Positions 50,974-58,878 of a DNA stretch of 61,000 bases are shown here, piece after piece; the stretch's first letter is position 1; every line of letters starts with the position of its first letter. Source of the stretch: Bryobacter sp. (lineage in GTDB: Bacteria; Acidobacteriota; Terriglobia; Bryobacterales; Bryobacteraceae); contig JALHNH010000041.1 of assembly GCA_022843625.1 (NCBI GenBank), forward strand, positions 1 to 61,000, written 5' to 3'. The notes below the pieces were generated by a model. It was not told the origin of the DNA, searched no databases, and saw only the letters and a program-made list of their open reading frames with translations. Position numbers and translations under genes: made by a program.

Positions 50974-52398
50974 ATGCTTTTTCGGATTGCCGCTGCGGCG
51001 CTGTCGGGTTTGTTGTTGTGGTTCACGCTTGGGTTGACGCCGGTTTGGTGGGTGGCCTGGATTGCCCCGATTCCTCTGTTGTGGGCGGTGATGGGGGCGG
51101 GGCGTGAGGCGCGGTGGCTTTGTTATGGGGCTGCGCTGATTGGGTTGAGCGGGAACTTTTCTTATTATCTGAAGACTACCGGGCCGGTGGCGATGGTGGT
51201 GTTGACCGTTCTGCAGATGCTTGCCTGGGGCTTTTACATGGATACGGCGCGGCGGGCGATGGCAAGGTGGCGGACGTGGTGGGTGGTGTTTGTGATGCCG
51301 GTGGCGATAGCGGCGATGGATTGTTTGATCACCGTGTTCTCACCACACGGGAGTTGGGGGAGCCTGGGGTTGACTCAGGCGGAATTTCTGCCGGTGTTGC
51401 AGGTGGCGTCGTTTGCTGGGAGCGCGGGGATTGTGTTTCTGATGGGTTTGTTTGTATCGGTGGTAGTAATGTTTGTGGTGAAGCGCTGGGATGTGGAAGG
51501 CCCGGTGTTGGCTTATGGGTTGCCGGTGCTGCTGTTGGTTGCGGCGATTGTGTTTGGGTATCTGCGGCTGGATGAAGCTATGCCGAAGAAGAGTGTGGCG
51601 GTGGGGATGGTGGCGGTAGATAGGAGTTCGGGGGCTTGGAGCGCTTATGCAGAACGGAGCAGGGAACTGGTAAAGGCCGGGGCGGAGGTGTTGGTTTGGC
51701 CAGAAAAGATTGAGAAGGCCGGGCCTGAGCGGCAGGCCTGGGTGGGCCGATTGGCTGCTGAGTTGGGAGTGCCGATGGTAGTTGGAGTACAGGTGGAGAA
51801 ACGAAATGTGGCCTGGGTGTTTAACGGGGAGGGGGCGTGGATTGGAGAGTATCAGAAGCAACAGTTAGTGCCATATCTCGAGGCGGATCTTGAGGCAGGG
51901 AAGAAGGATGCCGTATATGAATTGAAGGGGCGGCGGTTTGGAGTGGCGGTGTGCCGGGATCTGTTTTTCTCAGGGCTGGCGAGGCGGTATGGGTTACTCG
52001 ATGTCGATGCGATGCTGGTTCCGGCGTGGGATTTCTATCAGGATGCGTGGATGGCTTCGGCTGTGAATACGCTGATGGCGGTGCAGTCTGGGTACTCGGT
52101 GGTGCGAGTTGGCAGGGAGAGTTACTTACATGCGGTGGACTCGTATGGGCGAGTGCTGGTGCAGGAGCGGAGCGCGGAGGGGGCGGGGCGCGGTGTGATT
52201 GCGCGGGTGCCCGCCGGGACCAGAGGTGTGAGCGTGTATTCCGGGGTAGGGAATAGTTTTGGCTGGTTGTGTGTGGCTTTGTTTGCTCTGTTTTTCGTCT
52301 TGTATGTGCTGGGCGATGCTCGCGTGGTTGAGTATCTTACGGGTACCAGCCGTAAAGGCGGAGAAGGTGTAGATACTAAGAAGCGTTGGCTCGATTAG
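50974..52398 (+). CDS. Apolipoprotein N-acyltransferase-like protein (Lnt family)
   Basis: A 474-residue membrane protein: about six N-terminal membrane segments, a nitrilase domain facing the periplasm and a final helix (FGWLCVALFALFFVLYVLG). The catalytic triad fits Glu244 (VWPEK), Lys295 (YQKQQLVP) and Cys327 (AVCRDLFF). Lnt adds the third acyl chain to lipoproteins. The glutamate-containing loops are shorter than in E. coli Lnt. The start ATG 50974 has GGAGG eight bases upstream; the frame extends to 50920. Codon choice is strongly G-ending (GTG, TTG, GGG), unlike the C-ending genes left of 46.9 kb. Confidence 0.88.
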   Translation: MLFRIAAAALSGLLLWFTLGLTPVWWVAWIAPIPLLWAVMGAGREARWLCYGAALIGLSGNFSYYLKTTGPVAMVVLTVLQMLAWGFYMDTARRAMARWRTWWVVFVMPVAIAAMDCLITVFSPHGSWGSLGLTQAEFLPVLQVASFAGSAGIVFLMGLFVSVVVMFVVKRWDVEGPVLAYGLPVLLLVAAIVFGYLRLDEAMPKKSVAVGMVAVDRSSGAWSAYAERSRELVKAGAEVLVWPEKIEKAGPERQAWVGRLAAELGVPMVVGVQVEKRNVAWVFNGEGAWIGEYQKQQLVPYLEADLEAGKKDAVYELKGRRFGVAVCRDLFFSGLARRYGLLDVDAMLVPAWDFYQDAWMASAVNTLMAVQSGYSVVRVGRESYLHAVDSYGRVLVQERSAEGAGRGVIARVPAGTRGVSVYSGVGNSFGWLCVALFALFFVLYVLGDARVVEYLTGTSRKGGEGVDTKKRWLD

Positions 52399-52422
52399 AT
52401 TCCATTCGCTAGAATCGTCGGC

Positions 52423-54009
52423 ATGAGTGTACTGTTACTTTTGCTGTTGGCTCAGAAGACAGCGTTTGTTGAGGGGACGGTTGTGGGTACGGATGGCGCG
52501 GGCCCGCTTGGAAATGCTCGAGTTGAGATTCGCTATGAGAAGGCGCCTGATGGAAAGGGGCGTTTGACCTCTGAGAATGCTCTTGGGAATAAGGCTGTGA
52601 CCGGGGATGATGGCCAGTTCCGGTTGGAAGTAGCGGAGGGGATTCCTTTTCATTTTGCTCTCGAACGGGAAGGCTATGTGTCTGTAGGGCAGCAATTTGG
52701 GGCTGGCCCTGCGGTATTAAGTCATACTCTCAATGGCGACAAGACCGGCCTTGTGTTGAAGATGGATGCCGAAGCTTTGCTTGGCGGGCGATTGGTGGAT
52801 GAGGATTCGAATGGGCCGATTGAGGGCGTTCGGGTGATTGTTCACCGGCTTCTGCCAGATGGTATTTGGATGCCTGCGGCAGGGAGCGGGCGAAGCGATT
52901 CGCATGGGCTTTACAGAATCAAGAATTTGCCGCCCGGTGATTACAAATTGCAGATTGAATCGGAGGTCAGGCCGAGGTTGAAAACTAAGGATCCGGGTGA
53001 TGAGAACGCCTATCCAGGCTTGTATTATCCGGGCGTGAAAGAGTTTGGGGCTGGAGAGAAGGTGAAGCTTGCGACTCATGGGCGACTTGAACATTTTGAT
53101 TTCAAGTTGAAGAAAGAAGCCCTTTATGTGGTGCGTGGTGAGGTGAGGACGGGTGAGAGTAGTGAAGCCGTTCAAGTGAATTTTTCGAAGCAAGTTGGCC
53201 AAGAAGGCATCATGGTTGGGCATCTTGGCAAGATGACGGGAGCTGGCAAGTTTGAGATTCAGAATTTGCCTGAGGGGCGATTGGAGCTTACGTTTGCCAC
53301 AACGACAAAAGACCACCGGGAGCGGAAGCAGGGGGTGGTGGATCTGCTGGTTCGTGAGAATGTCGATGACTTGCAGGTGAATCTGGAAGGGGGATTGAAG
53401 GTTCAGGTGGTGGTGAAGACTTTGGGCGATCATCCGGTGGATGGCGACCCGCTCTGGACTCAGTTTAAGCGCCAGTTGAGCGTGCAATTTTCTCCGCTGC
53501 AGCGAGGCTGGTTTTCAACGGATAGCCCCATGTATGTCGATTCTGTTGAAGGGAAGTTGATGGAGGGAGTGTTTCCAGAGCTGACATGGCTCCATGTGTA
53601 CGGGCTGCCGCGTGGTTGGGTGTTGCGGAAGGTGATCTATAACCGGATTGAAGTGCCTTTTTATGCGTTGAAGCTGGATGCTTCGAGGCCGTCTCATTTG
53701 GTTGAGATATTTGTATCGCCGGTGAGCAACGGGATTGCGGGCGCAGTGAGCGGTGGAGGACTTGAGGTGGTGGCGCTGCCTGAGCCGCTTGACGGTGAGG
53801 TGCCTTATCGACGGATGAAGAAGGCGGCGGTTGGTGCAGAGGGCCGGTTTTCACTTGAGACGTTACGGCCGGTTTTTTTCCATTTGATCTCGCTTGGTGG
53901 AGACAGCCATGTGGAGGCTATCGCGGCGATTCGTGCCGGCAAAGGCAAGCGCGTAGAGGTGACTGAGAACGGCGTCGTACAGGTGCAAGTACAGACTGTG
54001 GCGCCTTGA
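52423..54009 (+). CDS. Carboxypeptidase-regulatory-like domain protein, secreted
   Basis: A 528-residue protein with a short leader (MSVLLLLLLAQ) and repeated carboxypeptidase-regulatory-like (transthyretin-like) beta domains: VEGTVVGTDGAGPLGNARVE, GDDGQFRLEV, LGGRLVDEDSNGPIEGVRV, GLYRIKNLPPGDYKLQIE, GKFEIQNLPEGRLELTF. Such proteins are greatly expanded in Acidobacteriota. A role in surface binding or stabilisation of cell-envelope proteins is inferred; no enzyme domain is present. Confidence 0.85.
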   Translation: MSVLLLLLLAQKTAFVEGTVVGTDGAGPLGNARVEIRYEKAPDGKGRLTSENALGNKAVTGDDGQFRLEVAEGIPFHFALEREGYVSVGQQFGAGPAVLSHTLNGDKTGLVLKMDAEALLGGRLVDEDSNGPIEGVRVIVHRLLPDGIWMPAAGSGRSDSHGLYRIKNLPPGDYKLQIESEVRPRLKTKDPGDENAYPGLYYPGVKEFGAGEKVKLATHGRLEHFDFKLKKEALYVVRGEVRTGESSEAVQVNFSKQVGQEGIMVGHLGKMTGAGKFEIQNLPEGRLELTFATTTKDHRERKQGVVDLLVRENVDDLQVNLEGGLKVQVVVKTLGDHPVDGDPLWTQFKRQLSVQFSPLQRGWFSTDSPMYVDSVEGKLMEGVFPELTWLHVYGLPRGWVLRKVIYNRIEVPFYALKLDASRPSHLVEIFVSPVSNGIAGAVSGGGLEVVALPEPLDGEVPYRRMKKAAVGAEGRFSLETLRPVFFHLISLGGDSHVEAIAAIRAGKGKRVEVTENGVVQVQVQTVAP

Positions 54010-54097
54010 GTAGAGCTGGCTGTGGCGTCGGTTGCCTCGGGTGATATTCAATTGTCAGAGATCTGTGGCCTGTTGAGGCCGGGTTTGTTTGTTGAGG

Positions 54098-54727
54098 TTA
54101 TGCAGCTAACTTTGATTCGCGATGTTTGTCGACGATTTCGCGGGCTTCTGGCATCAGGGCCATTAGCTTTAATGTGAGCAGGCCGGCGGTGGTTTTGCTG
54201 AGGTCGGTTTTGCGGACTTCGAACATGGGGAAGGTGGCTGGGATGTCGAGGGTTTTGTCGAGCAAATAAACTTCAGTGTGGATGTCCATGGCGAGGATGC
54301 GGTCTCGCTGGAGTTTGGTGAGTTCTTTAAGGGCTTTGTCGGCGCGGCGCTCCTGGGCGGCACCGAGTTTGAGGAGGCGCTCCATTTGGGTGAAGAGGAT
54401 TTCGTTATTGGGTTCGTTTGACCAGCGGGTTTGGGCGTCGATTTCCATTTGTCTGGCACGGTCTGCCTGGAAGAGCGCGAACGTGTAGCGCTCGAATGCC
54501 TGAAGCTCGAGTTCGCCTTCGGGGAGGCATTGCTTGAGGAGTTTGGCCTTGAGTGCGTCGTATTGGGTTCGTTCGTGCGGATTGTTTTCGAAGATGGTTG
54601 TGGGGTTGGCGGTGAGGCCGTGACGGGTGCTGTTGGCTGCGGAGGCAGCGCGGCCTTCGGCTGTTTTTGGGCCTGTGGACTTTTTTGCATTCTGCCTGTT
54701 GGCATCAATTTGTGCTTGCGTTGACAT
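54098..54727 (-). CDS. Conserved helical protein ('NRQNAKKSTGPKT' type), unknown function
   Basis: A 209-residue, mostly helical cytoplasmic protein. The opening QIDANRQNAKKSTGPKTAEG and RHGLTA are characteristic of a protein family frequent in Acidobacteriota; the function is not known. The rest is rich in charged residues (ALKAKLLKQ, DRARQMEIDAQTRW). AAAGGA lies before ATG 54727. The gene is preceded by an unusual leader with its own promoter and an intrinsic terminator before the ribosome-binding site (see separate entries), so its expression may be set by attenuation. Confidence 0.85.
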   Translation of the reverse strand: MSTQAQIDANRQNAKKSTGPKTAEGRAASAANSTRHGLTANPTTIFENNPHERTQYDALKAKLLKQCLPEGELELQAFERYTFALFQADRARQMEIDAQTRWSNEPNNEILFTQMERLLKLGAAQERRADKALKELTKLQRDRILAMDIHTEVYLLDKTLDIPATFPMFEVRKTDLSKTTAGLLTLKLMALMPEAREIVDKHRESKLAA

Positions 54728-54751
54728 GGTGCTTCATCCTTTTCTGTTTTG

Positions 54752-54784
54752 AAATAAAAAAGGGAGGCGCATGGAGCGCCTCCC
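54752..54784 (-). terminator. Intrinsic terminator in the leader of the 54.1-kb gene
   Basis: Read on the minus strand, a perfect 9-bp stem (GGGAGGCGC with GCGCCTCCC) around a 5-base loop is followed by TTTTTTATTT. It ends only 24 bases before the start codon of the gene at 54098-54727, too close for a separate promoter in between. The transcript must read through it. Confidence 0.8.
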
Positions 54785-54794
54785 GATGTAGAAG

Positions 54795-54824
54795 CTAACA
54801 TTTCAAAAGTCGATTCCGAACCAT
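54795..54824 (-). other. Possible leader peptide ORF (9 codons)
   Basis: Between the promoter and the terminator, the minus strand has ATG-GTT-CGG-AAT-CGA-CTT-TTG, two more codons (AAA-TGT) and TAG, ending 10 bases before the terminator stem. There is no clear ribosome-binding site, so translation is uncertain. It could link translation to termination. Confidence 0.2.
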
Positions 54825-54853
54825 GGTTTTTGGATCTTGTTGATTCCGGGGGA

Positions 54854-54882
54854 AATATAGATAGCTTTTTCCTGGAAATCAA
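54854..54882 (-). promoter_or_regulatory. Sigma-70-type promoter of the 54.1-kb gene
   Basis: On the minus strand TTGATT (-35, at 54882-54877), exactly 17 bases, and TATATT (-10, at 54859-54854; five of six matches). Transcription would start near 54847, giving a leader of about 120 bases that contains the terminator hairpin. Confidence 0.6.
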
Positions 54883-54894
54883 AACTATCGTGGG

Positions 54895-56673
54895 TTGGAC
54901 GCGGAGTATTTTCGTGGGCGGCTCAAGGCGGGGGGATGCCTTGTCTTGATTGATGGCCTGGATGAGACTGTTGACGAGCCTTCTCGTAACCTTTTGGTGA
55001 AGCTGATACGGGCGGCGGCAGCGGCGTTTGATGGATGCAAGTTTGTGGTGACATCGCGGCCGGAAGGGAAGGTGGCGATTGCGGGCTTTGAAGAGGCGCT
55101 GATTTCAGATCTGGAGCCGGAGGCGAGCCGCGAGTTTCTGGGTAAGTTGGCCAAGCAGTTGTATGCGGAGGATTCCGAGAAGGAGCGGGTGTTTCGGGAT
55201 GATCTGCTTGCTGCGGTGAATGGACGCCGGGAGATTCGCAAGATGACGCGGAATCCGGTTATGTTGACGGCGCTGGCGGTGTTGCAACATAACAACGTGA
55301 AGTTGCTGGAGAAGCGGGTGAATTTGTATGGGTCCATCTTGGACTGGCTTTCGAAGCAGCTGGCGAAGCCAGGGAGGATGGCTGCTAGCGATTGTTTGCT
55401 GCGGCTGCGGGAGTTGGCGCTGGAGATGCAGAGGCATGAGGATGGGCGGCAGAAACAGGTTCCGCTGGCGTGGGCGGCGGAGAAGTTGCGGTCGAAGTTT
55501 GCGAGCCAGGATGCGGCTGAGAGGTTTCTGCTGGCGGAGCAGAGCGATAGCGGGATTGTGGTGAGCCGTGGGAAGGATATTGCTTTCTGGCATTTGACTT
55601 TTCAGGAGTATCTGGCGGCGCTGGAGGTTGCCGGGTGGGAGGATAGCGAGCAATACGAGCTTCTGCTGGGGAAGATGTACCAGGCGGAGTGGCGCGAGAG
55701 CGTGATGCTTTATGGCGGGTTGCTCTTTAATGCCGGACCCCGGCAGGTGGATGCGTTCTTGCGGAATGTTTTGGACCAGATGGGGAAGGCGCCGAGCCTA
55801 GCGGCGAGGGCGCAGTGTGTGGGGTTGATTGGAGGGCTGCTGCCGGATCTGGTGGGCTATCAGGTGGCGGATAAACGTTACGCGGAATCTTTGCGGCTGG
55901 TGATGGATATTTTCGACAAAGATAAGTGGCAGAGTGTGCCGTTTGAGGACCGGCTAAAGGCGGCGGAGGCATTGGGGCAAGCGGGAGATCCTCGGCTGAC
56001 CATACATGAGTGGGTGGAAATCCCTGAGACCAAGGACTATTGGGTTGGCGCTCAATCAACGGATCCAAATGGCCGGAACTTTGATCAAGAGGCCATTGAA
56101 TTCGAGCTGCTCCGGAAGGTGGACCTGAAGCCTTTCCGGCTCGGCAAGTACCCAGTAACGGTGGAGCAGTATTCGAAGTTTTTAGACGAAGGAGGTGAGC
56201 CGGGGAGAGAACCGGGTGGTTGGGTTTCGCAATTGGAGCATCCGAATTGGCCGGTGGTGTATGTGACTTGGCATCAGGCTAGCGCTTATTGCGATTGGGC
56301 TGGAGGACGGCTGCCAAGCGAAGAGGAATGGGAGCGGGCGGCGCGCGGACCGGATTGCAAGAAGCATCCCTGGGGGAATTTGGATATCGATCCGACTCGG
56401 GCAAATTATGACGAGAGCAAGATCGGTCATCCTACGCCGGTTGGATTGTATCCGGCGGGCGTGAGTGCGGAAGGGGCTTTTGACTTGATTGGCAATGTTG
56501 TGGAGTGGACTTCTTCTCCATGGGAAGAAGATAGCGACGCCTATGTGTGGCGCGGCGGGGCATTCATCCACAGTCCTAGGAGTACGCGCTCGTCTTATCG
56601 TTATAACTGCCTTTCGTTTTTACTGAACTATTTCCAGGGGTTCCGGGTCGCCTGGGATGTCGAACAGGTGTAA
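54895..56673 (+). CDS. N-terminally truncated NACHT NTPase fused to a formylglycine-generating-enzyme-like domain
   Basis: The 592-residue frame opens at TTG 54895 and reaches the Walker B motif of a NACHT NTPase (CLVLIDGLDE) within about 25 residues. A P-loop (Walker A) is missing, and the frame is closed by a stop at 54862, so the N-terminal part, including the nucleotide-binding loop and any effector domain, has been lost. Behind it come the NACHT sensor region (VVTSRPEG, RNPVMLTALAVLQ), a helical part (WHLTFQEYLAALE), and a C-terminal FGE/sulfatase-modifying-factor domain (VDLKPFRLGKYPVTVEQYSK, GGRLPSEEEWERAARG, GNVVEWTSSPW, GFRVAWD). The two active-site cysteines of true FGE enzymes are not evident, so that domain probably binds a partner. 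NACHT proteins often serve in anti-phage immunity. The gene may be a remnant. Confidence 0.8.
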   Translation: MDAEYFRGRLKAGGCLVLIDGLDETVDEPSRNLLVKLIRAAAAAFDGCKFVVTSRPEGKVAIAGFEEALISDLEPEASREFLGKLAKQLYAEDSEKERVFRDDLLAAVNGRREIRKMTRNPVMLTALAVLQHNNVKLLEKRVNLYGSILDWLSKQLAKPGRMAASDCLLRLRELALEMQRHEDGRQKQVPLAWAAEKLRSKFASQDAAERFLLAEQSDSGIVVSRGKDIAFWHLTFQEYLAALEVAGWEDSEQYELLLGKMYQAEWRESVMLYGGLLFNAGPRQVDAFLRNVLDQMGKAPSLAARAQCVGLIGGLLPDLVGYQVADKRYAESLRLVMDIFDKDKWQSVPFEDRLKAAEALGQAGDPRLTIHEWVEIPETKDYWVGAQSTDPNGRNFDQEAIEFELLRKVDLKPFRLGKYPVTVEQYSKFLDEGGEPGREPGGWVSQLEHPNWPVVYVTWHQASAYCDWAGGRLPSEEEWERAARGPDCKKHPWGNLDIDPTRANYDESKIGHPTPVGLYPAGVSAEGAFDLIGNVVEWTSSPWEEDSDAYVWRGGAFIHSPRSTRSSYRYNCLSFLLNYFQGFRVAWDVEQV

Positions 56674-56897
56674 GCGCAAGCTGCCAGAGTCTCGACGAGG
56701 GATCGCCGTGAGCGAACGATCCACTTCCGGGCTGCGGTCCTGACGCGGGGCGGCTTGCGTCGAATATAAATGGGTCTTGGACTTGCTCGCGGCCGGCAAG
56801 TGCGCCAGTTGGTGAGTGGTTTCGGGGGTGCGGGTATATGTTTGCCTTTGAGACGGGAAGCGCTTGGCTAGACGCTAGACTGAGGAGTGGATTTCGT

Positions 56898-57096
56898 ATG
56901 GCTTTTAAAATCACGAATCCTGAGGCGGATCGATTGGCGAGGCAATTGGCTGAGGTGACTGGCCTGGCTGTTAGTGATTTCGTTGTCATCGCTCTGCGGG
57001 AACAACTGAAACGCGAGATGGGTGGCAGTCTCGGGGAGGATTTACGGAAGTGCTGAGGAGATTATCGGATTTGATGAACATGGTGTGCCGAACTAA
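56898..57096 (+). pseudogene. vapB: VapB-type antitoxin (Rv0623-like), frameshifted
   Basis: From ATG 56898 (GGAG upstream) the frame encodes MAFKITNPEADRLARQLAEV, the N-terminal DNA-binding part of a VapB antitoxin of the Rv0623 type, and stops at 57054-57056. Immediately after, in the +1-shifted frame, the family's conserved C-terminal tail appears: EEIIGFDEHGVPN followed by TAA at 57094-57096. The 3' part of the antitoxin is therefore split off by a frameshift, and a stretch of about 10 codons between the parts seems deleted. No functional antitoxin is expected from one frame. Confidence 0.75.
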
Positions 57097-57104
57097 GGGA
57101 GATC

Positions 57105-57359
57105 GGTGGTTCGACGATCATCGCGATCCTGAAGCGGAAATGGGATCTTTTTATTGAAGCAATGGAGGGGGCTAACCAGAACCTGATGTCCGGTGTGAAC
57201 GCATTCGATGAGTACGTACAAGTTCTCAGCTCACAACCCAGGATGAAAATGCCGACTTCGGCACACCAGAGAAATCCCCGCGCTTACGCACGGGGCTCGA
57301 AGGGGGTCAAATCAAGCAGTGCGGTAGCTGCGGAGGTGGACTGGCAAGTGCGGGCCTAG
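57105..57359 (+). pseudogene. vapC: VapC toxin remnant (PIN domain, truncated)
   Basis: Right after the antitoxin remnant, a frame without a proper start reads GGSTIIAILKRKW and LFIEAMEGANQNLMSGVNAF. This matches the opening of VapC PIN-domain ribonucleases (V-D-x-S-x-I-I-A-I-L ... R-L-M-S-A-x-N), but the start codon and the first catalytic Asp region are damaged. After about 45 codons the similarity ends, and the remaining acidic catalytic residues are missing. The frame then drifts to a stop at 57359. The toxin is dead. Confidence 0.65.
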
Positions 57360-58267
57360 CTTCGCCTAGCCCTCAGTCGACGGCCGAGAGCGGGGATGAA
57401 GAATCCGCCGACGGTGGCTACACTCCACTCGGGCCAGGGGATGGTGCCGCCCTTGGCAATCGTGATCAGTAGTTGGCAGCCCGCCTTGATTCTCGTCCAC
57501 CAATTGACCTCGGCCTCTTTGCCGCTGGCTCGCATCACCATTACCGTTACATCGTCATCAGACAAACTGTTGGGGTAGTGCGTTTCGATCGCCTCAAGTA
57601 AGCGCTCGGACAAACGTTGGGGATCGGCTTCTGCCAAGTCTCTCACCATCTGTAAGAGGCCTTGTTCCCCCAAGCTGTCTCCCGCCTGGTTGCAACACTC
57701 GATCAAGGCGTCAGAATACTTCACGATGCAATCGCCGGTTGTGAGTTCCACGTCGAACTGGTCATAGGCCGACATCGACAGCAGCCCAAGCGGTATGTTG
57801 CTGGGGCCGGGCCTGAGGCTGAGTCCTTCGTGGCCTAGAAAGTGCCAAGTCTGATCTTTGGCCTGAAACCAGAGCGGCCGGGGATGACCGGCGTTGCAGA
57901 CGGAGAAGCGGCGGCTCGGGGCAAAAAATGTCGATACTACCGCAGTGGCGTAGGCTCCTTCGGCAGTGAGCAAGCCAAACTTCTGATTGAGCAGGCGGAC
58001 GAATTCGGTTTGGTCGAGACGGTTTACGAATTGCCGCATGAGGGTGCGCAGCTCCGTTGCCGTACCTGCTACCGCATCGCCGTGACCAGCTACATCGGCG
58101 AGGAGGAGGCGGCTGATGCGTCCGGTGGCGCAACTGGATGCGTAGTAGACGTCGCCGCCCTCGTGTGCGCCGCCGTGAGGTTTACTGGTGACCCAGACGT
58201 CCAGGCCGCCGAAGGCCACGCCCTGGGCCGTGAGCTGGCTGCCGCTCCAGACCTCCATACACTTCAT
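57356..58267 (-). CDS. PP2C/SpoIIE-type serine phosphatase with C-terminal membrane segment
   Basis: A protein of about 303 residues with an RsbU-type phosphatase domain: GGDVYYASSC, LADVAGHGDAVAG, CNAGHPRPLWF, YSDALIECCNQAGDSLGEQG, DDDVTVMVMR, followed by a hydrophobic C-terminal helix (about residues 275-295) that may anchor it to the membrane. ATG 58267 is chosen because GAGGG stands seven bases before it; the frame reaches ATG 58291. It resembles the phosphatase at 47584-48324. Confidence 0.88.
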   Translation of the reverse strand: MKCMEVWSGSQLTAQGVAFGGLDVWVTSKPHGGAHEGGDVYYASSCATGRISRLLLADVAGHGDAVAGTATELRTLMRQFVNRLDQTEFVRLLNQKFGLLTAEGAYATAVVSTFFAPSRRFSVCNAGHPRPLWFQAKDQTWHFLGHEGLSLRPGPSNIPLGLLSMSAYDQFDVELTTGDCIVKYSDALIECCNQAGDSLGEQGLLQMVRDLAEADPQRLSERLLEAIETHYPNSLSDDDVTVMVMRASGKEAEVNWWTRIKAGCQLLITIAKGGTIPWPEWSVATVGGFFIPALGRRLRARRS

Positions 58268-58323
58268 CTGTTGTCCCTCGGGTTGCTGCATTGGTCTTCA
58301 CTCTACCAATTCTGGATTTTAGT

Positions 58324-58878
58324 TCAGGCGGGGTATTGGTCTGGCCAGCAGAGGTTGAGCCAGAGGTTTAGAGTGCGATCGTAGCGGTGGAGGCCGCCGA
58401 GGAGATAGAGGCGGTGCTCCTGGTGGTAGCGCTCGATCAGGGTGCTCGAGTGGATGTGGCCGTGGCGGGCCAGGTGCTGGATGTCGCCGATATCGCGGTC
58501 CTGGGAACGCTCCAGTTTGGATAGAGCCAGGTCGTGGGCTTCGAGGGCGCAAAGGGTCAGGTTCTGGAGTTGCAAGGAATCAATTACAGTAACTCGATCC
58601 AAGTGGTCACAGGGGATCGTTGCAACCGTCACATATTGAATGTAAAGACGGTATTTGCGGTGCAGGGGTGAGCCTTCGCCTGCCAGGTATTCGATTTCCT
58701 TGTGTTGCGTTGCTGGGGCGAGTGCACAGGTGTCGAGGTCAACCGTCTGTCGCGGGCGGCCATAGCCGTGGGTCATGACGAATCCGCCCATGCAGACGAG
58801 CGTGGTTGGAGCCGAGAGCTTGCGATCCAGATCCGAGAGGAAGCCGAGCCATGGTTCCTGAAAGCCCTTAGTTGTCAT
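58324..58878 (-). CDS. Nucleotidyltransferase-like toxin candidate (DUF6036/AbiEii-like)
   Basis: A 184-residue protein with the pattern of nucleotidyltransferase-fold toxins: GGFVMTHGYGRPRQTVDLDT (G-G-x ... R-x-T-x-D-x-D) near residues 31-50 and the distal ALEAHDLALSKLERSQDRDIGD, in which D-L-x-L-x-K-L is typical. It probably transfers a nucleotide to RNA or protein. Its start overlaps the stop of the upstream HTH gene by 11 bases, the layout of a toxin-antitoxin pair with the antitoxin first. Confidence 0.72.
   Translation of the reverse strand: MTTKGFQEPWLGFLSDLDRKLSAPTTLVCMGGFVMTHGYGRPRQTVDLDTCALAPATQHKEIEYLAGEGSPLHRKYRLYIQYVTVATIPCDHLDRVTVIDSLQLQNLTLCALEAHDLALSKLERSQDRDIGDIQHLARHGHIHSSTLIERYHQEHRLYLLGGLHRYDRTLNLWLNLCWPDQYPA

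Noticed and set aside
57250..57300. CRISPR-like or REP-like repeat at CCCCG...CGGGG
   Set aside because: Only one short imperfect inverted repeat (5 bp arms) occurs, with no repeats of it elsewhere nearby.
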